Below, one piece after another: positions 17,525-25,216 of a DNA stretch of 64,000 nt. Made by a program: the position numbers and the translations under genes. The stretch is from positions 1 to 64,000 of the forward strand of contig JBDKER010000009.1 of the NCBI GenBank assembly GCA_039795165.1, read 5' to 3'. The DNA is from V1-33 sp039795165. GTDB taxonomy: Bacteria > Verrucomicrobiota > Verrucomicrobiia > Verrucomicrobiales > V1-33. The stretch's first letter is position 1; every line of letters starts with the position of its first letter. The notes beneath the pieces are model-generated. The model did not search any database, was not told where the DNA came from, and saw only the letters and a list, made by a program, of their open reading frames with translations.

Positions 17525-20017
17525 ATGCAGTTGTCCGTGATTCCGAGAGTTCTGGTGGTGGCCATGGCGCTGGCGGGAGTGGCTTCGACTCGTGCGGTGG
17601 TCGGTGCGGAGGGTTCCGATATTCCGGCGGATGCGGCGGCGGTGCTGGGCAAGTACTGTGGCGATTGTCATGAAGGCGATGAAGCCGAGGGCAAGGTGCG
17701 CTTCGATGGTGTTGGCGCGCTGAGCACGGCTGGGCGACTTGATCTGCTCAACAAGGCAGAGGCGCAGTTGTTCTTTGGGATGATGCCGCCGTCGGATGAG
17801 GCCCAGCCCACGGCCGAGGAACGGGCCGTGCTGCTCGCATGGGTTCAGGGGGAACTGCGGCGGCACGATGCGTCCGTGATTGATGCGAAACGTCGTGCGC
17901 CGGAGGCCGGCAACTGGGTGGATCACGAAGCCTTGTTCCGCGGGACAGAGCAATCCATTGCCTTCACGCCGGCGCGCCGCTGGCTGGTCAGTCCCCAGAT
18001 CTTCCTGCAGCGTGTCTTCGATGTCTTTGACCTACCGCAGCGGGCGCGGGACGGATTCCGCAATGGAATGCACGGACTGACCATTCCCATGGCATTGCCC
18101 GAGCATTCCGGCATCCGGGATTACGATCTGACTCCGCTCAATGGGGGTCATCTCGTGACCATGCTGGCGAATGCGGAATGGATTTCGCGCAAGCAGATCC
18201 GGGCAGCCCGGGTCAAGGCCGGACAACTTAAGGCAGATCAGTTCGACAACAAGTCCGACCGCTTTTCGCCGGTCACGCCCGAAGCCTTCGAGAAGATCAT
18301 CCTCAAGGACGGACCGCCATCGCCAGGGGAAGCCGATGCGGCCATTCAGACGCAGTTCGATCGCGTGCTGCGGCGGCCTGCCCGCTCCGACGAACTGGAC
18401 ACGTACCGTCAACTGATGAGCGAGGCCATGGAGCTTGCCGGGAACACGGAAGGACTGCGTCAGATGCTGCAGGCCGTCCTGCTGGAATCGGAATTCCTTT
18501 ACCGGATTGAGTTTGGGGATGGCGATCCCGATGAACATGGACGGCGGAAGCTATCGCCACGGGAGGCCGCCTTTGCGATTGCCTATGCGCTGGGCGACCG
18601 CGGGCCGGACGAAGCGCTTATTTCCGCGGTGCGCGAAGGTCGACTGTCCACGCGCGACGACTGCGAGCGCGAGGTGCGGCGGTTGCTTGCCGATGCCACC
18701 TTGCACCGTGGCCTCATCGATCCCGCGCTCAGCATCGAACATTCCGGGGAATATTACATGACGCCGCATCCGAAGATCGTCCGGTTCTTCCGGGAATTCT
18801 TCGGCTATCCGATGGCCGTGCGCGTCTTCAAGGATTCGCAGCGGAGCGACGGGATTTACCGGGTGCCCGACCGTGGAACGTTTGGAACGCCCGGCTTCCT
18901 TGTGGTCGAAGCCGACCGCATGGTGGCGCGCGCCGTGGAACAGGATCAGCACGTTTTCGAGAATCTGCTGACCACCGATCAGTTCTTTGTCTATCATAAT
19001 CTGAGCAACGAAAAGGGAGCTGTCCTCATTGAGGGATGGAAGACCGTCTTTGAAACGCTCCGGCATACTGACTGGCGGAACGATCCCGAACGTGTGACCG
19101 CGGAGCATCAGGAATTGCTGCAGAAGTTCGTGGTTCCGGGCGGCATGAAAGGGAAGGGGAAGGGAAGGCATGAAGTTGATCTCGTGCGGCTCATGAATCT
19201 CTTCGAAGATACCTTCGGTCGTGGTGGAAGGCCATTCACCACCTTCCCATGGGCGCACGGAAACCGCTTCTGGCATGCCCCCATGTACAATCTTCCGCGC
19301 ACCCCGACCGAAGGCAGTTACGGGAAAGATGAACCATTCGATTACCATCCAGTGCAGCCCTTCACCATGCCGAACCGGCGCGGTATCCTGACTCATCCTG
19401 CCTGGCTCATCGCGCATTCTGCCAATACGGCGACCGATCCCGTCCGGCGCGGCAAATGGGTCCGGGAGAAGCTGCTGGCGGGATCTGTGCCCGACGTTCC
19501 CATCACCGTCGATGCAAGGATCCCCGATGATCCTCAGCGCACCCTCGGCGACCGGCTTCATGCGGTCACCAGCAAGGACGCCTGCTGGAAATGCCACGTG
19601 CGCATGAATCCACTCGGCATTCCCTTCGAAATCTTCGATGACTTCGGACGCTTCCGCACCACCGAACGGCTCGAACATCCCGACAACATCATCAGGGAAG
19701 CAAAGAAGAAGGATGAAGGCGATTTCTACCGGACCGCGGCTTTCTCAAGCGCCGGCGAGATCAGCGGCACCGGCGAACCCGGTATCGATGGTGAAGTGAA
19801 GGACGCGCTCGAACTCATGGAGCGCCTCGGTCGATCGGCCCGCGTCCGCCAATCGATCATCCGTCATGCCTTCCGTTTCTATCTCGGCCGCAATGAAACG
19901 CTGAGCGATGCTGCCACGCTGCGTGCTGCGGACCGTGCGTATGTGGACAGCGGCGGCAGCTTCAAGGCTGTCATCGTCTCCCTGCTTGCGTCCGATTCCT
20001 TCCTTTACCGCAAGTGA
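17525..20017 (+). CDS. Secreted DUF1592-type cytochrome-like protein (DUF1587/1592/1588/1585)
   Basis: An 830-residue exported protein of the planctomycete/verrucomicrobial DUF1592 family. After a signal peptide (about 1-28) comes a haem site CGDCH (45-49) in a cytochrome-like domain with MMPPSDEAQPTAEERAVLL. Next are DUF1587-like sequence, a DUF1592 region (YRIEFGDGDPDEHGRRKLSP onward) and a DUF1588 region containing CWKCHVRMNPLGIPFEIFDD, a second CxxCH with the family's NPLG signature. DUF1585-like sequence ends in RHAFRFYLGRNE and LASDSFLYRK. These proteins occur as pairs with DUF1552; here that gene starts 52 bp later. The role is unknown; the haem suggests an electron-transfer partner of the DUF1552 protein. 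Confidence 0.92.
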   Translation: MQLSVIPRVLVVAMALAGVASTRAVVGAEGSDIPADAAAVLGKYCGDCHEGDEAEGKVRFDGVGALSTAGRLDLLNKAEAQLFFGMMPPSDEAQPTAEERAVLLAWVQGELRRHDASVIDAKRRAPEAGNWVDHEALFRGTEQSIAFTPARRWLVSPQIFLQRVFDVFDLPQRARDGFRNGMHGLTIPMALPEHSGIRDYDLTPLNGGHLVTMLANAEWISRKQIRAARVKAGQLKADQFDNKSDRFSPVTPEAFEKIILKDGPPSPGEADAAIQTQFDRVLRRPARSDELDTYRQLMSEAMELAGNTEGLRQMLQAVLLESEFLYRIEFGDGDPDEHGRRKLSPREAAFAIAYALGDRGPDEALISAVREGRLSTRDDCEREVRRLLADATLHRGLIDPALSIEHSGEYYMTPHPKIVRFFREFFGYPMAVRVFKDSQRSDGIYRVPDRGTFGTPGFLVVEADRMVARAVEQDQHVFENLLTTDQFFVYHNLSNEKGAVLIEGWKTVFETLRHTDWRNDPERVTAEHQELLQKFVVPGGMKGKGKGRHEVDLVRLMNLFEDTFGRGGRPFTTFPWAHGNRFWHAPMYNLPRTPTEGSYGKDEPFDYHPVQPFTMPNRRGILTHPAWLIAHSANTATDPVRRGKWVREKLLAGSVPDVPITVDARIPDDPQRTLGDRLHAVTSKDACWKCHVRMNPLGIPFEIFDDFGRFRTTERLEHPDNIIREAKKKDEGDFYRTAAFSSAGEISGTGEPGIDGEVKDALELMERLGRSARVRQSIIRHAFRFYLGRNETLSDAATLRAADRAYVDSGGSFKAVIVSLLASDSFLYRK

Positions 20018-20069
20018 ACCTCCCTGCATTGGAACCAACGCCATACGGCAAACCCGCATCGACACGATC

Positions 20070-21479
20070 ATGAACCGAAGAGACTTTTTCCATCGTTCGG
20101 CCCTTGCGACGGGCGGGCTGGTCCTTGCTCCGTGGCTGCATCAGGCCATGGGGTCGCCCCACGCGCAAAAGGCTCCGATGAGATTCATCTTCCTGCACAA
20201 GGGCAATGGATTGTTTCCCGATGTGATGGTGCCGCCTTCGCTTTCTGCCGAGGATGCCGCGAAGGAACGAGCCAAGGAAGCCTTCTCCGTTGATCTGCGG
20301 AATCACGAACTGCCTGCGTGGATGGCACCGATTGCGGCACACAAGGAAAGCCTGACCATTCTCCAGGGATTGTCCGGGATGATGTGCACCACTGGACACC
20401 ATACATGGCAGTCGTCGCTCGGTGTCTACCGGGCCAATGAACGCCCGAGTTCCATCAAGTGGGCGACCGTTGACTTCGAGCTGGCGCGACTCTTTCCGTC
20501 GCCGTTCGAGCACATTGAACTAGCGTGTTTCCCGGATGGCGGGGGGAATTCGCGGGGCAACATCGAGGGAATCGATGTCGGTTTTTCGGCGCGTGGGCAG
20601 GGTCAGCCGAATTATGCCTTTGGCTCGCCGAAGGTGGCCCTGCGGGAATTGTTCAAATCGGTGGCCGCCGACCGGAGCGACCAGAATCGCTATGCGCTCG
20701 AGCGGAAGCTGCTCGAATTCACGGCGGGGAACGAGACTGCGTTGGGGGCAGGGCTGCAGGGAAGCGAGCGCGGTAAGCTGAGCAGTTATGCTGAAGCCAT
20801 CAATGACATCCGCCGCCGCAACAGCGAGGTCGATGGCATGGCCGACGCGATCCGGAAGCATCTTCCTGTACTCGATCCGAAGTATCTCGCGGATAGCCTG
20901 ACGACGACCGACCGCCAGCGTGGGCATACGGAGATTCTCCTGTCCACGCTCATTTCCGGCATGACGAATGTGGTTGCCTTCACGGTCGATGAACTGGGGA
21001 CGCCGTATACGGGATTGCCTGGGCTGGAGGGGGCGGGACCCGTGAATCTGCACGATGTCGGCCATGGCAAGCCTGCAGGCAACGTGCCGGCGCTCGATGT
21101 GCGGACGACCTTGCGGACACATCACATGACATTGATCGACACGATCATTGCGCGGCTCAAGTCGGTTCCCGAGGCGGATGGCAACATGTTCGACAATACC
21201 ATGATTTTCTATTTTCCGGACAATGGCGAGACGCATCACAGTCACGGGATCGAATGGCCTTTCATGGTTTTCTCGGGCCGCCATGCCAAGCTTGATATCG
21301 CAGGCCGCTACATCCGTCTGCCAAGGCACGGTGTTCCGGGTCACCGCACGCTCGGCAATTGGTACACTACCATTTTGAATGCCTACGGGAATCCCATCAG
21401 GCATTTCGGGGATCTCGACATGGCACTCGAGAGTCAGAAGATTCCCCAGATTGGAGCGATCCCGGAATTCCTGTCATGA
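20070..21479 (+). CDS. DUF1552 protein, Tat-exported
   Basis: A 469-residue exported protein. The N-terminus NRRDFFHRSALATGGLVLAP is a twin-arginine signal. Family-like stretches are FLHKGNGLFPDVMVPPSL, GLSGMMCTTGHHTWQSSLGV, the central helical NDIRRRNSEVDGMADAIRKH and the C-terminal IFYFPDNGETHHSHGIEWPF. ATG 20070 is chosen for the RR motif; the frame is open further upstream, inside the DUF1592 gene. It is the second gene of a DUF1592-DUF1552-sulfatase operon with gaps of 52 and 34 bp. Tat export suggests a folded, cofactor-bearing protein, but the activity is unknown. Confidence 0.92.
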   Translation: MNRRDFFHRSALATGGLVLAPWLHQAMGSPHAQKAPMRFIFLHKGNGLFPDVMVPPSLSAEDAAKERAKEAFSVDLRNHELPAWMAPIAAHKESLTILQGLSGMMCTTGHHTWQSSLGVYRANERPSSIKWATVDFELARLFPSPFEHIELACFPDGGGNSRGNIEGIDVGFSARGQGQPNYAFGSPKVALRELFKSVAADRSDQNRYALERKLLEFTAGNETALGAGLQGSERGKLSSYAEAINDIRRRNSEVDGMADAIRKHLPVLDPKYLADSLTTTDRQRGHTEILLSTLISGMTNVVAFTVDELGTPYTGLPGLEGAGPVNLHDVGHGKPAGNVPALDVRTTLRTHHMTLIDTIIARLKSVPEADGNMFDNTMIFYFPDNGETHHSHGIEWPFMVFSGRHAKLDIAGRYIRLPRHGVPGHRTLGNWYTTILNAYGNPIRHFGDLDMALESQKIPQIGAIPEFLS

Positions 21480-21513
21480 CGCGCCGGTTGGGAACACTGC
21501 TTTGCGCTCAGCC

Positions 21514-22923
21514 ATGAGAATGCCTTCGATCATCTTGATGCTTGGGGCGGCACTGCTGGTGCTGTGTCCGGGTCGTGCTGCTGCGGCGCGCCGACCGAAT
21601 TTTGTCTTTGTGATTGCCGATGACCACCGATGGGATGCTGTCGGGGCGGTGCAGCGGGAACAGGGCGGGCAGGCGCGTTATCCATGGTTCGAAACGCCCG
21701 CCATGGACCGGCTCGCCACGGAAGGCGTCCGCTTCCGCAATGCCTTCATCACGCATTCGATCTGCTCGCCCGGCCGCGCGGGTTTCCTCACCGGGAAGTA
21801 CTCGCATGCAGCCGGCATCATGGGCAACAGCCGGCCATTTCCGCCGGAGTCGGTGACGCATGCGACGCTGCTGCGCGGCCATGGATACCGCACGGCCTAC
21901 TTTGGAAAGTGGCACATGGGGAATCAGAAGGGTCAGCGCCCGGGCTTCAGTCACTCCGTCAGTTTCATCAATCAGGGAGCCTATCAGGATTGCCCATTCG
22001 AGATCAACGGAGTCAGTCAGCCGACCAAAGGATGGGTCGACGATGTGACGACGGACTTTGCGATCGACTGGCTCCGGAAGAATCATGCGGAACCATTTTC
22101 CGTGGTGGTTGGGTTCAAGAGTCCGCATAACCGGCGGGGCGGGGACAGTCTGCCTGCGAGGCTGCGTTCGCTCTATGAAGGAAAGACGACGCGGCGCACG
22201 CCGAACTGCGAACTTGCCGCCGTCTACCATGCGCCCCTCACGGAGGCGGACAAAGGCCGGGAACGCGGGCTCTCGGCCAATGCCGTGCATCTCGATTACC
22301 TTCGGCACATCAAAGGAATCGACGAGAATCTGGGGCGTCTGCTTGATGTGCTCGACGAACTGAAGATCGCGGAGGATACGGTGGTCGTCTACACGAGCGA
22401 CAATGGCTACTTTCTGGGTGAACGTGGGCTCGGCGATAAGCGGGCACTCTACGAAGAAGGCATCCGCATTCCCTTTCTGGTGCGCTACCCAAGGCAGTTT
22501 CCCAAAGGAAGAACCGTCGACGAACTGGTCATCAATCAGGACCTTGCGCCCACCTACCTCGACCTCGCCGGTCTTCCGGCCCGGCCGGACATGCACGGTG
22601 CCAGCTTCAAGGCGCTCGCGCTCGGCGAGAAACCAACGGGCTGGCGCACTTCGTTCCTCGCCTATTACCACAAGGAACTCGGCGACACTCCAACCTGCCA
22701 CGGAATCCGCACCTCGACACATAAGCTCGTGCGCTATCCGAATGTTCCGGAATGGACCGAAGTTTTCGATCTGACTAACGATCCCTACGAAACGAAGAAT
22801 CTGGCGTCCGACGCCGCCCTCACGGCGCGCCTTTCCGCGGAACTCGATGGTCTCATGAAATCGGTCGACTACACCGCGCCTCCGAGAGCCAATCTGCCAG
22901 CCAAGGGCGGCTCCTCGGATTAG
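21514..22923 (+). CDS. Secreted formylglycine sulfatase
   Basis: A 469-residue arylsulfatase-family enzyme that hydrolyses sulfate esters, probably on glycans. It has a signal peptide (about 1-25), metal-binding D36-D37 in FVIADDHRWD, and a complete formylglycine motif C84-S-P-G-R88 continuing AGFLTGKYSHAAG. The TAYFGKWHMGNQKG block and the metal-binding VVYTSDNGYFLGERGLGDKR block are intact. The C-terminal region (FDLTNDPYETKNLASD) is the usual sulfatase tail. The motif needs an anaerobic or FGE-type formylglycine maturase, which is not in this window. Third gene of the DUF1592-DUF1552 operon, 34 bp after DUF1552. Confidence 0.93.
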   Translation: MRMPSIILMLGAALLVLCPGRAAAARRPNFVFVIADDHRWDAVGAVQREQGGQARYPWFETPAMDRLATEGVRFRNAFITHSICSPGRAGFLTGKYSHAAGIMGNSRPFPPESVTHATLLRGHGYRTAYFGKWHMGNQKGQRPGFSHSVSFINQGAYQDCPFEINGVSQPTKGWVDDVTTDFAIDWLRKNHAEPFSVVVGFKSPHNRRGGDSLPARLRSLYEGKTTRRTPNCELAAVYHAPLTEADKGRERGLSANAVHLDYLRHIKGIDENLGRLLDVLDELKIAEDTVVVYTSDNGYFLGERGLGDKRALYEEGIRIPFLVRYPRQFPKGRTVDELVINQDLAPTYLDLAGLPARPDMHGASFKALALGEKPTGWRTSFLAYYHKELGDTPTCHGIRTSTHKLVRYPNVPEWTEVFDLTNDPYETKNLASDAALTARLSAELDGLMKSVDYTAPPRANLPAKGGSSD

Positions 22924-23286
22924 GAAGGCGCGCAGCGGCTCTGCCCCGCAGATGCCCTCGTGATCATTGCTCCCATCCTCGCTCGCGAGGAAACCGTACG
23001 GGCCCGGCAGGCCATCCCACCGCCTGCCGTCAACGACAGGTTCTACGAATCCAAATTCGCAGCCGCACGGGAGGCGATCGCCGCGCGGATGAGGGCGCTG
23101 AAAGTCTCACCGTAGGATGCTGCCGGCGGGCTGACCCGACGGGCGAGGGGAGGCGCGCACGGCTTGCATGCCTCTGGAGGCTGATGAAATCCTGGGTGTT
23201 GTTTGTCACTTCTCCCGGCCCGGGATGGAAGTCGTGGGCACACTGTTCCGGATTGTCTTCGCCGATGCCCGTGGCATTCTTTCACC
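22924..23286. other. 363-bp intergenic stretch with a short open reading frame of doubtful coding value
   Basis: No confident gene. Directly after the sulfatase TAG the same frame stays open for 63 codons to TAG 23113-23115. Within it a GTG at 22960 could start a 51-residue peptide with an Ala/Arg-rich helical end (ESKFAAAREAIAARMRALKV). It resembles no family I recognise and may be the remnant of a decayed gene or of a longer sulfatase C-terminus. The rest should hold the promoter for the toxin-antitoxin pair. Confidence 0.3.
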
Positions 23287-23505
23287 ATGATCGTCGAGAC
23301 AATCCCAGCCCTTGGCCAGTTGAGCCTGGAAGAAAAGTGGATCCTTGCCAACGAATTGATGGCCGAGGTCGAAGACCGACAGGAGGCTCTCCCTGGTAAT
23401 CCCGAAATCCAGGCGATCGTGGAACGGCGTTTTGCCGAATTTGAGCGCGACCCGAGCACGGCAATGACGCTTGAGACCTTTAAGTTGCGCTTCTCGCTGC
23501 CGTGA
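23287..23505 (+). CDS. Antitoxin of a RelE/ParE-type toxin-antitoxin module
   Basis: A 72-residue acidic, helical protein matching the addiction-module component family (TIGR02574 type). It starts MIVETIPALGQLSLEEKWIL and has the helical ANELMAEVEDRQEA stretch, then IQAIVERRFAEFERDP. Members neutralise a downstream RelE/ParE toxin by wrapping around it. The stop overlaps the toxin start by 4 bp (GTGA), the typical coupling. The antitoxin usually also represses its own promoter, but no operator was identified. Confidence 0.85.
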   Translation: MIVETIPALGQLSLEEKWILANELMAEVEDRQEALPGNPEIQAIVERRFAEFERDPSTAMTLETFKLRFSLP

Positions 23506-23861
23506 AAACGCATGAGATCGTCCTGCTGCAGGGCGCTCAAAGCGACCTTCTCAGCATTTACCAGACGCTTGGTGAACGTGCATATGCGAGAGTGGACAAA
23601 GCGCTCGGAATTCTGCGCGTCTTTCCGACCGCAGGTCCTGCTCACTTCGGTAACCACATCCGGAGGTTAGTTGTTTCCAAAATACCCCTTGGGGTTTTCT
23701 ACGCGCTCGCTGGCCGTTGTGTGCTCGTGGCTGCCATCCTTGATCTCCGTAAATCTCCCGAATCGATTCAGAAACGCCTGACATCCCAGTGGAAGGAGCA
23801 GGCTTCCCGCCAGCAGTTCCCATGGGCACACTCTGAATTGGGTAACGGCAATGGGATTTGA
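23502..23861 (+). CDS. RelE/ParE-family toxin
   Basis: A 119-residue protein of the RelE/ParE superfamily. The core has the expected pattern: an N-terminal strand HEIVLLQGAQSDLLSIYQTL, a helix, then IRRLVVSKIPLGVFYALAGR and the closing strand VLVAAILDLRKSPESIQKRL. It starts with GTG 23502, overlapping the antitoxin stop by 4 bp, which decides the start. The ParE-like DLRKSPE end favours a gyrase-targeting ParE type over an mRNA-cleaving RelE, but this cannot be settled by eye. The about 25 residues after QKRL are extra and unconserved-looking. Confidence 0.85.
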   Translation: MKTHEIVLLQGAQSDLLSIYQTLGERAYARVDKALGILRVFPTAGPAHFGNHIRRLVVSKIPLGVFYALAGRCVLVAAILDLRKSPESIQKRLTSQWKEQASRQQFPWAHSELGNGNGI

Positions 23862-23989
23862 CTTTATATCATGTTCCCGGACGGGCCGAACAAGTCATCC
23901 CTCCTTGATCCGGCACTAGCCCGCAGATGAGTTAGACCGCTTCGCTGTCCGGGGTTGAGGCGGGCTGGCTAATGTCTGAACTTGTGCGG

Positions 23990-25096
23990 ATGAAATACTT
24001 TCTGATGATGCTGATGGCGGGTCGGATGGCGTTGGCTGCGGCGGAGCAGCTGGCATTGCCGACGGGGCATGAGACGCGGAAGATCGATGGCTGGACGGTG
24101 AGGGTAGACGATCGTCTGCTGAAGGGGGATTATGCGGAGGACGGGGCGCGGGCGCTGCGGTTGCTGGAGTCGAGGTTGGTGGCGATATCCTTTGTGGTGC
24201 CGCCGGCTGCTCTGGCGAAGCTGCGTGGGGTCATTGTGCAGCTTGATGCGGTTCATGGGGATCTGGTGCCGATGCAGTATCATCCGGATGCGGGGTGGCT
24301 CAGGGAGCATGGCTTCAGCGAAAGCCTCGCCAAGTGCGTGCACATTCCGGCCGTGGCCGACTTTCTGGAAGCCCGGGGCGTGCACGGTCAGCCATGGGTG
24401 GTCCTCCATGAACTCGCTCACGCCTATCACGATCAGGTGCTTGGATTCGATGACGAACGCGTCGCGGCAGCATGGCGGAAGTTCCGCGACAGCGGGAAGT
24501 ACAAAAATGTTCTCACTGTGAGCGGCGACCGGCACGAGCATTATGCGCTGACTGACGAGAAGGAATTCTTCGCGGAAATGACGGAGGCGTATTTTGGTTC
24601 CAACGATTTCTTTCCATTTGTGGCTGGGGAACTGAAGGAAGCCGAGCCGGATGTTTTCGGTCTGCTGGGGGAATTGTGGGGTTCTGCGGCGGGAGGGGCG
24701 GCGGCCACGGCTCCGGAGACACCGCAGAAGGAAGACCTTGCCTTCTTCGAGAAGAAATACGGCACCACCATTGATGGGGTGAAGCACATGGAGGAATACG
24801 ACGACCCGGATCAGTTCTATGCGGCGATTGGGGAAGCGCTGGGCATTCCGGAGACCGCGCGCGCGGCGGCGGCTGCAAAATTCGGCTGGAAGGAAGGCGA
24901 TGGCCGAGAGGTTAGGTTGATGGTCAAAGGTGGTCCTGTGGCTGGTCAGCGGGAAGGGTGCTGGGATGTCATGATTTTCCGGTGGTCCCGCGATCCCAAG
25001 ACTGGCCAGCCTGACCGGGCGAGCATGGAGCAGCGCCTTGTGCAGATTTCCTACGACGGGCGGATCCGCTTTCCCGAGGTTGGCGGGAAGAAGTGA
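23990..25096 (+). CDS. Exported zinc metallopeptidase-like protein (HELAH motif)
   Basis: A 368-residue protein with an N-terminal signal (MKYFLMMLMAGRMALAAAE). The zinc-binding motif is VVLHELAHAYHDQVLG (H140, E141, H144). About 50 residues later comes EFFAEMTEAYFGSNDFFPF, whose Glu residues fit the third ligand of a gluzincin-like, lethal-factor-type peptidase. The preceding PMQYHPDAGWLREHGFSESL and the AKCVHIPAVADFL segment are typical of this PVC metalloprotease-like group. The about 130-residue C-terminal part is charged and unassigned. ATG 23990 is preferred to GTG/ATG 23972 because it begins the signal peptide. It precedes the haem/HEAT gene by 120 bp. The substrate is unknown. Confidence 0.75.
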   Translation: MKYFLMMLMAGRMALAAAEQLALPTGHETRKIDGWTVRVDDRLLKGDYAEDGARALRLLESRLVAISFVVPPAALAKLRGVIVQLDAVHGDLVPMQYHPDAGWLREHGFSESLAKCVHIPAVADFLEARGVHGQPWVVLHELAHAYHDQVLGFDDERVAAAWRKFRDSGKYKNVLTVSGDRHEHYALTDEKEFFAEMTEAYFGSNDFFPFVAGELKEAEPDVFGLLGELWGSAAGGAAATAPETPQKEDLAFFEKKYGTTIDGVKHMEEYDDPDQFYAAIGEALGIPETARAAAAAKFGWKEGDGREVRLMVKGGPVAGQREGCWDVMIFRWSRDPKTGQPDRASMEQRLVQISYDGRIRFPEVGGKK

Positions 25097-25216
25097 TCTG
25101 CGGCGACGTATCGCGGTTGGCTGAGGTGATTGAGATCGACTCGGCCGTCCGCCCGGCGACCCAGCGGGTGAACCGCAGCCATTTGTTTTTCCAACCCTGA
25201 CCATCCGACTGAACCC

